A stretch of 64,000 bases of DNA from Spongilla lacustris (Eukaryota > Porifera > Demospongiae > Spongillida > Spongillidae). The translations under genes were made by a program, and so were the position numbers. The notes below the pieces were generated by a model. The model saw only the letters and a program-made list of their open reading frames with translations, was not told the origin of the DNA and did not search any database. Shown piece after piece: positions 46,201 through 63,871 of the stretch. The first letter of the stretch is position 1. The number at the start of each line of letters is the position of its first letter. The stretch spans positions 8,031,534 to 8,095,533 of the forward strand of contig OX442422.1 of assembly GCA_949361645.1 (NCBI GenBank), in the 5' to 3' direction.

Positions 46201-47606
46201 GATGAGTATTATTGTTTTCAAATACAGAAATGTGAAAGTACAACTCTTGAGACGACATTGGATGCATTTTGTGAGAGATCATTCAGCTCGCTGGATGGTA
46301 TAAATGTGGCGATATAAAAGGAGTCCATGCCGATGAAACCATAATTCAGCATCGTAGAAAAACGGCAATAATCCCATTGTATAAGCCAAATTGAACTTTT
46401 AAGCATTTCAATCGTTTTTCAGTTGTAAGCGATGTATTTTTTTAACTGTTTGCATGTGTTCTATCATGTCTATAAAATACTATACGTTACTGCGTGCGGT
46501 TTAACTTGGTTGCTTTGCACGCTGCTTTGCGAGTCTGCATGCACATGTAATTTTTATTATCAAGGAAACCAAGAGCTGCATTGATATAGATGGCTCTTGT
46601 ATGCACAGTCAAGAAGGGAAGGGTTGCAAAATTATAAAATGATAAGTGTAGTACCACAATATGCCTATTTAAAGTGTGTGCATCAGAACTGCGATAGTTG
46701 CAGCTCTTACAAATTATAATGAAAACGTAGTGCAAAAGGTTACTCTACTTATTTTACAAGCAGTACCTGTGATTCTATTGCTAGCAGATCTTTTCGTTTT
46801 TTATTTTCCCCCTTTTTCGGACCCACTTTACTCGCGGACGCGGTGTTAATAGCAAAAGATGCTATGTAACTCACAAATGACTCAACACCCACAATATAGC
46901 TTCTATTTCATGTGTTTCACCCTACTTACAGTATTTGTTATTCTCTTAGGGCCACACATCCATCTATCACAAGGTTGTGATCGTAGCTTAATCAGTGGTG
47001 CCCACAGTACAACAGGTGGGTGATGTGTCTGGCAATACACAGTACCCAATGTAGGCCTACTTGATAATTACAATTTATTGTATGTATACTTTTTTTCTAT
47101 ACATTGTGTTAAGATATGTTTGTGACAACCAACATTTGTAACAACTAGCCCCATCTCATGATCTCTGTGTGGTAAACTAACATGCAAAAAGATTTTCACA
47201 TGTAATTTTTAATTTGACAGCTCACGGGACCACCTATTGCAGAATGCCATGCATTATTAAATAGTAGCTATTTTGTAAGCTAGGTATTATATCTCTTCTA
47301 CTAGAACAAGCTGCAGGACCCCCCACCCTGGAGCGGTTACTGCACTTCACTGGCAAAACCAGGACATTCAATGTAGCCACAGAAGTGGGAACTGCATACT
47401 CAAAGATGGGAGTCTTCCTTTTGAAGGATCAGACTGGAGTTGTTGTGCAGGCTCTGGAAAATGAGCATATGAAGGATGCTGAGAGGATCAACCAAGCCAT
47501 TTTTAGCCAGTGGCTCCAAGGGAAGGGAGCACAGCCTGTAGCCTGGTCAACACTGATAGGTGTATTGAGGAAGATAGGCCTGTGTGCATTGGCTGATGAG
47601 ATATAG
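43256..47606 (+). CDS. Tandem PARP-like domains plus Death domain
   Basis: Coding exons are 43256-43852 (PARP-like), 44204-44269 (linker), 44680-45276 (PARP-like), 46950-47015 (linker) and 47305-47606 (Death, TAG). Every one begins and ends in phase 1, so PARP-linker-PARP-linker-Death reads through with GT-AG joins; earlier coding exons are not identified. Skipping copy 2, or treating each as a separate gene, is also possible. The PARP domains are about 96% alike (CPNVDRIFEIDNAKL, SSKSDEYTHRSYN, KASILPRYIIIYG). The terminal exon is a Death domain (SKMGVFLLKDQTGVVVQALE ... AWSTLIGVLRKIGLCALADE). By manual alignment the catalytic His is Tyr (PYYYG), the GIYFA Tyr is Leu and the Glu is Gln (NDQLIVLY). 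I infer a Death-fold signalling protein with pseudo-ART domains. Confidence 0.7.
45355..45945. mobile_element. 591-bp MITE, TA target duplication
   Basis: Ends are cagaatgtttcacaatca and, inverted, cagggtgtttcacaatca. The inverted repeat extends about 50 bp (attgtttataaattaacca, then agcagtt). It is flanked by TA on both sides. The equivalent place in the preceding duplicate (about 43930) reads attatgtatatggtgaatg with a single TA, i.e. the empty site. TA duplication and CAGGG-type ends fit the Tc1/mariner class. There is no transposase. Confidence 0.88.
46129..46845. mobile_element. 717-bp MITE, TTAA target duplication
   Basis: Ends are caccgtgtccgcgagtaaag and, inverted, caccgcgtccgcgagtaaag, continuing to tgggt (25 bp with one mismatch). 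Flanked by TTAA on both sides. The preceding duplicate has a single TTAA at the matching place (tttatattaatagcaaaag near 44110). TTAA targeting suggests a piggyBac-type source. Confidence 0.88.
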
Positions 47607-47640
47607 TAACATTTGAGGTTTATATACATGTTAGTTTTAT

Positions 47641-48960
47641 TTGAAGGGTGTGAATGCTGAACTGGAAGATCACTTGATGATTTTACGTAAAATCCACCAT
47701 GGAGAGGTGATAGTTACTCAATGTCGTGCATGTGGCATGTACAGTAGGCTATACAGCTGTATTTGTGGACTCAGCCCTAATAATATTCATGCAAATTCTC
47801 CATCTCGTGATAGACCTTTAGTTTACCCATACACGTGTACACCTGCACTGGATTATCAACCTAAACAATACATGTAGATAATCTACGTAAGTGAGCCGGA
47901 CCACAATGTACGCCTTCACAGCAAACACCTGTTGCACGGATGTACATACATGCATGCTATATAAAACTGTTAAAACGGTTACATTAAAACCCATTTGCAG
48001 ATCGTGTGTGATGTCTATACAACCATCATATGGGTCCTTTAATTTTAAAGGTCTGCCTCCAAGTTCAGGGCCGGGGCCACATCTGCATTATCTGTATCAG
48101 ACCATGGGGAAGCACTTCTTGAGTTGTCCAACTTGTGAAAGGGTTTGCAAAGGACACGGCTATAACACTCAATGTTGTGGATACAAGCTGCATGCAATTA
48201 TGTCTCCCTCTGTTGTTCCAAGAACTGCATTTTGGAATGGACCCTTTGCATGAAAGATCGGAAGTACGATAAACGTCACGTCTGGAGTAAAAACCACAGC
48301 GGTTGCTTAGAGACATTGTGTCACGTCCGCGGACCTTTGCGTAATAAAATGGCAACGCTCGGAGTCAGCTCAGACATTGATCCTACGGCCGATCCAGTTC
48401 CTGATCAAACTATGCTGCCAACAGTAAGTTTGACCGGGTCTGACATACCCAGAGCCTTTTTAAAGCCGTCCATTTAAAAAGGCTCCGGGTATGTCGGACT
48501 CGGTCAAGCTTACTGTTGGCAGCATAGTTTGACCAGGAACTGAATCGGCCGAAGGATCACTGTCCGAGCGGGAAGGAATGACTATGAGCGCTGCCATTTT
48601 ATTACGCAAAGGTCCGCGAACGTGACACAATGTCTCTAGGCAACCGCTGTGGCTTTTACTCCGGACGTGACGTTTATCGTACTTCCGATCTTTCATGCAA
48701 AGGGTCCATTGGGCAAGATGAATGCTCAGATGATATAATAATTCAGCTGCAAAGAAAACACTGGATATATGGATGGACCACATCAATAGACCTACCGCCA
48801 CCAGTGATATATCTAAAGGTGAATTGTAGAGACATAAAACTTCTATATCCCTACAGGGACTGTTCCAGCAATGGAGGACCCAGCTGCATCCTTGCAAAAT
48901 ATGTACTGTGGCATGGTGTGCTGAAGTATGATGATGACGAGTCTGGCTTTTGATGTGACA
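47641..48960 (+). pseudogene. Unassigned coding-like sequence split by a palindrome
   Basis: Before the palindrome, 48100-48235 reads HFLSCPTCERVCKGHGYNTQ ... YKLHAIMSPS with paired Cys. After it, 48711-48953 reads ECSDDIIIQLQRKHWIYGWT ... YPYRDCSSNGGPSCILAKY. Composition looks protein-like on both sides, but I recognise no family, and the frames are not continuous through the insert. It may be a transposon-encoded protein. Confidence 0.3.
48236..48710. mobile_element. 475-bp foldback palindrome
   Basis: Two arms of about 235 bp meet near 48473. The left outer end aatggaccctttgcatgaaa equals the complement of the right outer end, and the inner sequence ctttttaaa...tttaaaaag forms the turn. 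Arms differ by scattered substitutions and small indels (e.g. gatcctacggccga versus tcggccgaaggatc), so it is not an assembly mirror of a single arm. Fits a foldback element or old inverted duplication. Confidence 0.85.
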
Positions 48961-49567
48961 CGTGCAATATGTGGTACTCAAACTGTGCCTCATGTGATGG
49001 CCATATTTATGTGCCTACATCAGAAACGTATACTGCTCTCATTGATGCGTGGGAAAATTGTCTTTTTGTATATATATTTGCGTGAAATTTCCCTTTCTTT
49101 TAAATTTTTACAAACGCCTGTACATTTAAAAAACGGAGCTACAAGGCAACGGGGAAGTCAGCTACTAGTCGTCATTGTACAGATGATTGTTAAGTGCAAT
49201 CGTCAATCGTACTCGTGTTTAATTACACTGGATCCGCGGCTTGTATGCATGCACGTGCGTGCTCGCGAGATCGCGATACGACGCAATATGTCAAACCCCG
49301 ACGGCATTGATATAAAATCAAAGCGGTTCCGCTTTCATACAATAAGTTAACTGACAGTTTCCAAAGACGAAACCTAACAGCTTGAGTACCTAAGGGGTCC
49401 CGCTAGCATTTCCTTTGCAGGTGAAGTAGCTGCAATGATTGACCAAATGTAGAAACAATGAACGCAATTTTTGCAAAAACACATATTTCTTCTGTACACA
49501 TACAAATTGATCAGAATGTTCAATAATTCCTTCCAATAAAATGTTGAACTAGTCACGCATGTATATA

Positions 49568-56934
<7,367 letters not shown>

Positions 56935-57832
56935 CTGTGGGGAGGAGAGTGCAAAATACACAGTCCTGAATACCACTTGTACAATGTAAGTCTAATCCAC
57001 ACTGTATCGCACACAAATCCCTGCTTAATTGCAGAGTTAAACACAATGGCCTAGCTAAACCAGCTGACGCTAAAGTAGGCCCATCTTGAATGACTAAGTA
57101 GTGATGGACGATTTCAACACTTCTGTAATTGCACATGACTTGGAAAACAAATCACTCCGCTCTAGAAACAAATGCAATTCAATGTAAAATGGTTCAAGCT
57201 CTGAAGTTGCTAGATACATGTATCTAAGCTTGTTGAGGTTGCAACCATTGATCCTCATGCAGGTGGCTTTAATTCTGTTACCCGACTGATCGTGTAAAAG
57301 CACGACATAGCCTATAGGCCTACGTTGAGATCCTTCAATTGTGTAGGCCTAGAGTGTATGAACTGTCACATTCAGATGTACACTGTACATGGACTGGTAT
57401 GGAAAGTGAATATGATGATCATATCTCTCTTCAGGAGCTTCGAGATGCGGCAGAGAGAGGTGATATTGGTGATGGGACCTGTGTTCACTCACATATGCTT
57501 GTCTCTTAATGGCAGGTTGTTGAATATTGTCCCTGTCATTATCAGCTCGGCAATCATCCATCTGGCATCCATACTGGTACATATCATGACTGCCGCAAAC
57601 GTGATTCACTCACATATCCATGCTTGTCTCCTAATGGCAGGTTGTTGGTCAGTATCAGCTCGGCGTCCATCTGTCATCCATACTGGTACGTATCATGACA
57701 TCATTGCTAAAAATACACCTTAATGACACATTATGCCATGTTTGATGTGGCTTTTTACTTCCTGATCTTAGCTGTTCCAATCTTCTTGAAATTACAGCTC
57801 CATTAACCTGACATTTGTTTTTTTTTTATTTG
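56935..57832. other. EPRS upstream sequence; imperfect tandem duplication
   Basis: No GluRS exon is visible. An imperfect duplication of about 130 bp (gtctcttaatggcaggttgt near 57502 and gtctcctaatggcaggttgt near 57626) lies in it. The short stretch ELRDAAERGDI after an acceptor near 57432 resembles the start of an ankyrin repeat but is not continued. Confidence 0.35.
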
Positions 57833-60180
57833 CTCTTGTTTTGAGACAGCCATTAGGCCTGTGCTGCCAAGGGTATGATTTGATGCTTGTCTGTATCATG
57901 GTCACAGCTTTCTGAACTAGCGCAGCAACAATAGCTTCAATGTGGGTTCTCTGATTTAGACGTTGGGCCATTGATAGTATAGTAAACTTTGTACTTATGT
58001 AGCTCGATGTAGTATGCTTGACGTTATAGAAGCATTACCAGGTCACACGGAATGATTCTATACTCAACCGGGAAAGGGCTATGCATGAGGAGTATCCTCG
58101 CCAACTGCAATTGGTATGCATTAAGCACCATAAGCTATAGCTGCCCTGTGGGCCAGTGGTTTGACGTGGCCACACTCTTGTACTTTGAAGAGGGCCTGGA
58201 GACATTCCCATAAGAAATAAGTTATCAATGTCACGTTACGAGGAATGCAGTCACCTCATGCTAACACGCCAGAGTTGAGTGTTTCAGTCTCTGAAACTGC
58301 TACACCTGAAATGATGTGCCAGTCCTGTTTTTGCAGACACAACAGCTCTCCACATGCAAACACAGAGCCCCACACCTATGGCTTGTCAACATCTTTCATA
58401 CTTCCTATAAGGTGACAAGTGCTTCAACGCCTGAAGGATTTATCGAACTCTGAAACCGGTCGCGATTAGAAAAAAGTAAATCTCAGAGAAATGGAAGCTA
58501 GCGATGAACATTTTGTGTTCTTTGATGCATTTCTATTTATTGTACCTTAATTATATAAATACCAGAACCGCAAAAGCCTACAAACACATATGTGCATGTA
58601 CCCTCGGGCGTGATCATTTGAGAGAGATGGATCAGCTGTCAGAGGAGGTGATCCAAGCCATTGCGGATAGGGTCATGAAGAAAATGGAGACAGGGACAAG
58701 CCTAAAACAATCGTCGTCAAGCATGGATCCACCAGCGGTCGGTCTGAAGCGTCCAAATCAGTAAAGAAACAAGGCATGCCAAACAATCCAGATGCGTTCT
58801 ATCAACACACCAGAAATATACACGGACCCTTCAGACACTATACTTATTCCAATAAAAGAATAAATAAATGGCCGTATATCACCACAAGATGTGTGGACAG
58901 ATAAAGCCACGCAAACTACACCACAACACAGAGGTAACCCAACCATGCCCATATCCAGAAACCCAAGTTCACTGATCACTCTTCCCTCACCTTCCAAGCT
59001 GCTGTCAGACAAAGAGATCCAGACACCAGTGGCTTATCTCTAGAAACGGGGAAAAGGCGGATGGTGCAGATTCTGGACCAGTTCCAACAAAATAAACAAT
59101 ATCACTTGACTACCTATACCACCATCGAAGGAGGAGGAGGAAGGGGAGGAGGAGGTCCTGTCATTTTCTTAAATAAATGTGCATGGTTTTTATGGTAGAA
59201 AGCAGACGACTCCATACGCATCTTCAGCGTCATAAAGACTTGCAACGACACTTCTCACATAACGAGAGAAACGATTTCTGATTTGGTGAAAGCGCAACAA
59301 AGCACAGCTACCTTTGGATTTTCTGGGGGAAACTGGGTGAAGGGAAGGCCCAATCTACCTTCTCCCGCCTGGCCTCTCACCTGGCCATCACCACTTCCTC
59401 CCCCAAAGGTAAGCTATCTTCAGCCTTAGACGAACTTGGATCCGGCCTCCAGGAAGATTGCGCAATGCCTGAGGCAATAAATTTAAGGATTACGGCATTC
59501 ACCGTGGGTACCGGTGGGTACACAGCTACCTTAACTTGGGATATTGGTCCTTTACCAACTCAAGTTCACCATCATTAGAAGCTATATTCATGAGTGTGTG
59601 GGTACACAGCTACCTTAACTTGGGATGTTGGTCCTTTACCAACCCAAGTTCACCGTCATTAGAAGCTATATTCATGAGTGTGTGTGCATTGTGAAACTAC
59701 CCTGATAAGTGTAGTTCGATTCTTATGCTTTTTTGTGATGTCCAAATCACTTTCAGCACACTAATTTATATATCTGTCTCTTGAAGCAGTGATAATAATG
59801 AGGTTTTTTTTAAAACCAATGGCACCACATTTAATGGCACGATGAAATAACATGTTGGAGCTGAGAAGGAAGACAGACACCAACATGTACATGTAGATGA
59901 CTCCGATGTGGTATGAGTAACATGGCCCATATGCATCGACAAGAGTATCCTAACAGACCATATGTATCCACAAGAGTCTCCTAACGTGCCCATACATGTA
60001 TATGTATCCACAAGAGTATCCTAACAGACCATGTATCCTAACATATGTATCCACAAGAGTATCCGAACAGACCATGTATCCTAACATATGTATCCACAAG
60101 AGTATCCTAACAGACCCTATGTATCCACAAGAGTATCCTAACAGACCCTATGTATCCACAAGAGTATCCAAACGTGGCAC
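57833..60180 (+). mobile_element. Duplicated transposon-like unit, longer copy
   Basis: Blocks of this unit recur in the same order at 61388-62370 (e.g. tgctcttgttttgagacagc, acagctctccacatgcaaac, gggggaaactgggtgaaggg, ggattacggcattcaccgtg). This copy carries about 300 bp and 840 bp not present in the shorter one. A frame around 58615 starts MDQLSEEVIQAIADRVMKKM. Another reads KLSSALDELGSGLQEDCAMP ... WDIGPLPTQVH and is preserved in both copies. No known transposase was recognised. The right part includes a roughly 30-bp array of gtatccacaagagtatccta. Confidence 0.55.
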
Positions 60181-60684
60181 ATATCCATCCTGCAGCTACA
60201 ACAGCTCGGAGAGAAGGGGACACCTATTCACTCAGAGAGAAATCCCAGGTGTGATCTGGTGTACTTCAGTGAGGCCTTTCACAACGCCCAGCTATGCCAA
60301 GTCTCCCTCCAAGTTAACAGACATACCACAGTAGGTGTACAGCACAATATCACAAATCTTATCTGTGTGTACCATACCTATATAGTCTTTGTAAGGTAGT
60401 AGGTGACATAAGGGTTTCGTACATCATTTCATTTAGGTAGATGTATCATAACAGCTATCATAACTGTTTCTATAGCTGCAAAAAATGTTATATCCTACCA
60501 CCTAACTGAATATGATTTATGGTAACCCTGCTTGTCTGGAGCCTCTGACTCTCCCACCTCTATTACTGGTTAGCTGTGTTAGCTAAGTTGTTTCACTTTC
60601 AGTGGTGGTGCTGCTGAAAAATTGTACCAGGACCCCAATGCCATCAAGTGTGGGGACATGTATGCAGTGGTTGACAACAAGTGA
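60181..60684 (+). CDS. Possible exons of an unidentified protein
   Basis: An open stretch at about 60180-60325 reads ILQLQQLGEKGTPIHSERNP and CDLVYFSEAFHNAQLCQVSL. After an acceptor near 60600, 60602-60684 reads GGAAEKLYQDPNAIKCGDMY then AVVDNK and a stop. The MYAVVD tail is like a tyrosine-based motif of receptor tails, and a transmembrane exon lies downstream at 63213. Linking them is speculative. Confidence 0.25.
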
Positions 60685-61387
60685 AAGGTACTGTGCGAGA
60701 CTTCAATGAACATTGTTTAGATTTAGATAACGTGATCATGATTGTGCATTGTTAATATTGTAATCTTGCTATTAATGCAACTTGCGATCGTCTACCAAAC
60801 TTGACTGACTCACGATCTAGAGCGATAGAATCTCTAGCAGGGGACCCCCTTCAGATGAGTGGTTATCACTATATAAAGGTAGCCTATCCTGGATGAACCT
60901 TTCAGATTGGATCCCAATATACATGTATGTATAGAGCTGAGCCACTAATACTCAGTCTCGGTTGTGGAATTTGGCACCCTCCCAGGGCTGAGCAATGCAC
61001 TCCCCCAGACCTGGTCCAGCCGTTTGGTTATCTCGCCCTGGTTCAAACCAACATCAGGTGCGAAATAGGCAGGCCGGCATGTGGAATAGGTCCACCCACC
61101 TGCTTGTTGAGTTGTACACTTGCAGCGAGGCGCCTGACCAGTTTGTGTCAAGTGGTGTGAGATATGTGAAAGCCGGTCTCTCTCATTCCCCACACTAGGG
61201 GTGCGCCCCCCTACAAAACAGTACAATCTTGCTACATGGATACTGCCCGTGCCGATCGCTATGGAGTTTTCCAATATGGAGCTGAGATGGGGAGTGTGGG
61301 AAGGGAGAGGGTGGGGAGTGTGGGAAGCAAGGGTAGGGAGTGGCTGTGGCCATGTTGTCTGTTGAAGTGTAGCGATGTCACAGATTA

Positions 61388-62370
61388 CTTTGCTCTTGTT
61401 TTGAGACAGCCATTAGGCCTGTGCTGCCAAGGGTATGATTTGATGCTTGTCTGTATCATGGCCACAGCTTTTTGCATGAACTAGCGCAGCAACAATAGCT
61501 TCACTGTGGGTTCTCTGATTTAGACGTTGGGCCATTGATAGTATAGTAAACTTTGCACTTATGTAGCTCTATGTAGTATGATTGACGTTATAGAAACAGC
61601 TCTCCACATGCAAACACAGAGAGAGCCCCACACCTATGGCTTGTCAGCATCTTTCATACTTCCTATAAGGTGACACGTGCTTCAACGCCTGAAGAAGGAT
61701 TTATCGAACTCCGAAACCGGTCGTGATTTGGGAAGCAGAAAAAAGTAAATCTAGATTTTCTGGGGGAAACTGGGTGAAGGGAAGGCCCAATCTACCTTCT
61801 CCCGCCTGGCCTCTCACCTGGCCATCACCACTTCCTCCCTCAAAGGTAAGCTATCTTCAGCCTTGGACGAACTTGGATCCGGCCTCGAGGAAGATTGCAC
61901 AATGCCTGAGGCAATAAATTTAAGGATTACGGCATTCACCGTGGGTACCGGTGGGTACACAGCTACCTTAACTTGGGATGTTGGTCCTTTACCAACTCAA
62001 GTTCACCGTCATTAGAAGCTATATTCATGAGTGTGTGTGCATTGTGAAACTACCCTGATAAGTGTAGTTGGATTCTTATGCTTTTTTGTGATGTCCAAAT
62101 CACTTTCAGCACACTAATTTATATATCTGTCTCTTGAAGCTGTGATAATAATGAGGTTTTTTTTTAAACCAATGGCACCACATTTAATGGCACGATGAAA
62201 TAACATGTTGGAGCTGAGAAGGAAGACAGACACCAACATGTACATGTAGATGACTTCGATGTGGTATGAGTAACATGGCCCATATGCATCCACAGGAGTG
62301 TCCTAACGTGCCCATATATGTATCCACAAGAGTATCCTAACGTGCCCACATGCATCCACAAGAGTATCCT
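61388..62370 (+). mobile_element. Duplicated transposon-like unit, shorter copy
   Basis: Collinear with 57833-60180 at high identity but missing internal blocks. It looks like an internally deleted derivative of the same element. The conserved frame ends WDVGPLPTQVHRH. Confidence 0.6.
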
Positions 62371-62484
62371 AACGGGCTCAAAAGATGTTGTCAATCGACT
62401 AGCTCTTCCTTGGGCTCTTCATCCGACTTCAGCAGCTCCTCTTCCACCTCCACCTCAGACGGTTCGAACAACCGCAGGAGCAGG

Positions 62485-62954
62485 CGCTTGTAAAGACGGC
62501 ACGGGAAAAGCCGCTCTAAGCATCACTACTACGCTTGTAAAGACGGCACGGGAATAGCCGCTCTAAGCATCACTACTATGCTTGTAAAGACGGCACGGGA
62601 AAAGCCGCTCTAAGCATCACTACTGCGCTTGTAAAGACGGCACGGGAAAAGCCGCTCTAAGCATCACTACTACGCTTGTAAAGACGGCACGGGAAAAGCC
62701 GCTCTAAGCATCACTACTACGCTTGTAAAGACGGCACGGGAAAAGCCGCTCTAAGCATCACTACTGCGCTTGTAAAGACGGCACGGGAAAAGCCACTCTA
62801 AGCATCACTACTACGCTTGTAAAGACGGCACGGGAAAAGCCGCTCTAAGCATCACTACTACGCTTGTAAAGACGGCACGGGAAAAGCCGCTCTAAGCATC
62901 ACTACTACGCTTGTAAAGACGGCACGGGAAAAGCCGCTCTAAGCATCACTACAG
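62485..62954. repeat. 47-bp satellite-like array, ten copies
   Basis: Ten nearly identical 47-bp units, cgcttgtaaagacggcacgg followed by gaaaagccgctctaagcatc and actacta, with single-base variants (tgcgctt, aatagcc, gccactc). No spacers. Homogeneity suggests recent expansion. Confidence 0.95.
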
Positions 62955-63212
62955 GCACCGCAGCTCCATCTTATCCGGGCTACCAACAGACTCTCCTCTG
63001 ATCTCTTGTACCAACAGTCTGACTACCATACATGTAAATACACTGTAGTACGTTCTGCAATGACATACATGTAGTTTGAGTACACTGTACAGTTTATTAC
63101 ATACTCCTTCCATTTTGTGATGGTGTGATTTACAGTATCCTTTTCTACTATGACATCACCAACATCAGGTACTGTACACATGTTAGCTGTACACATGTTG
63201 TCTCATTTTACA

Positions 63213-63374
63213 GCTAACCCAACACCCAAACCCACCTATAACTCCACCATTATTGGTGGAGTTGTAGGTGGAGTTGCAGGTGGAGTTGTTATTATTATTA
63301 TTGCAATGGTGGTGGGGGTAACGATTTGGTTGAAGAAAGGTAAAAGTAGCATGGCAGATGGTCAAGAAGGTTAA
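63213..63374 (+). CDS. Transmembrane exon of an unidentified membrane protein
   Basis: After an acceptor (ttttacag, 63205-63212) the frame reads ANPTPKPTYNSTIIGG, then a hydrophobic Gly/Val/Ile helix (VVGGVAGGVVIIIIAMVVGV), a basic stop-transfer WLKKGKSS and TAA at 63372-63374. It is a typical C-terminal single-pass segment with an N-glycosylation site (NST). Ectodomain exons are not identified. Confidence 0.45.
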   Translation, partial: ANPTPKPTYNSTIIGGVVGGVAGGVVIIIIAMVVGVTIWLKKGKSSMADGQEG

Positions 63375-63392
63375 GAGAGGTGAGTACACTGA

Positions 63393-63850
63393 TTTTGACA
63401 AGTTGCTCTCCCCCACAGATGATCGGTTAGCACCCAAGCAAAGCCACAAGGCCAAGCAGCAGGTCTGCGATCTGCAACGTTGGCAAGAGGCGTGGAATAT
63501 CTATCTGGGCATTCATATTTAGACGGCTCCCATGACAGCACTGCAACTAGTCGAATTTGACAAGTTGCTCTCCCCCACAGATGATCGGTTAGCACCCAAG
63601 CAAAGCCACAAGGCCAAGCAGCAGGTCTGCGATCTGCAACGTTGGCAAGAGGCGTGGAATATCTATCTGGGCATTCATATTTAGACGGCTCCCATGACAG
63701 CACTGCAACTAGTCGAATATCATAGCATCGTGTACCAGCTGTTTTCTGCCTACCTGACTGCATCAGCCCCAAGCTATTTAGGGAGGCTGTGGCTAGAGGA
63801 CAACCTTCAAATGGGACATGCACGCCTTGGTCTGGTGCATCACCCTTAAA
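63393..63850 (+). pseudogene. Gag-like fragment with 162-bp tandem duplication
   Basis: A 162-bp block (63393-63555) is repeated almost exactly at 63556-63717. Each copy reads FDKLLSPTDDRLAPKQSHKA ... LQRWQEAWNIYLGIHI and then a stop. A shifted frame continues TALQLVEYHSIVYQLFSAYL ... SAPSYLGRLWLEDN. The RWQEAWNIYL pattern resembles capsid-like N-terminal regions of retrotransposons (inference). Confidence 0.45.
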
Positions 63851-63871
63851 CCCTTTCATGCTCGACAGCAC

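Noticed and set aside
57432..57490. Ankyrin-like ELRDAAERGDI
   Set aside because: Too short and not followed by further ankyrin sequence; the adjacent DNA is an imperfect tandem duplication.
59935..60175. Short regular repeats gtatccacaagagtatccta with small gaps
   Set aside because: Degenerate minisatellite within a transposon-like unit, not a CRISPR array; gaps are truncated units, not unique spacers.
62485..62954. CRISPR-like regular repeats
   Set aside because: Units are directly tandem with no variable spacers, in an intron-containing animal genome.
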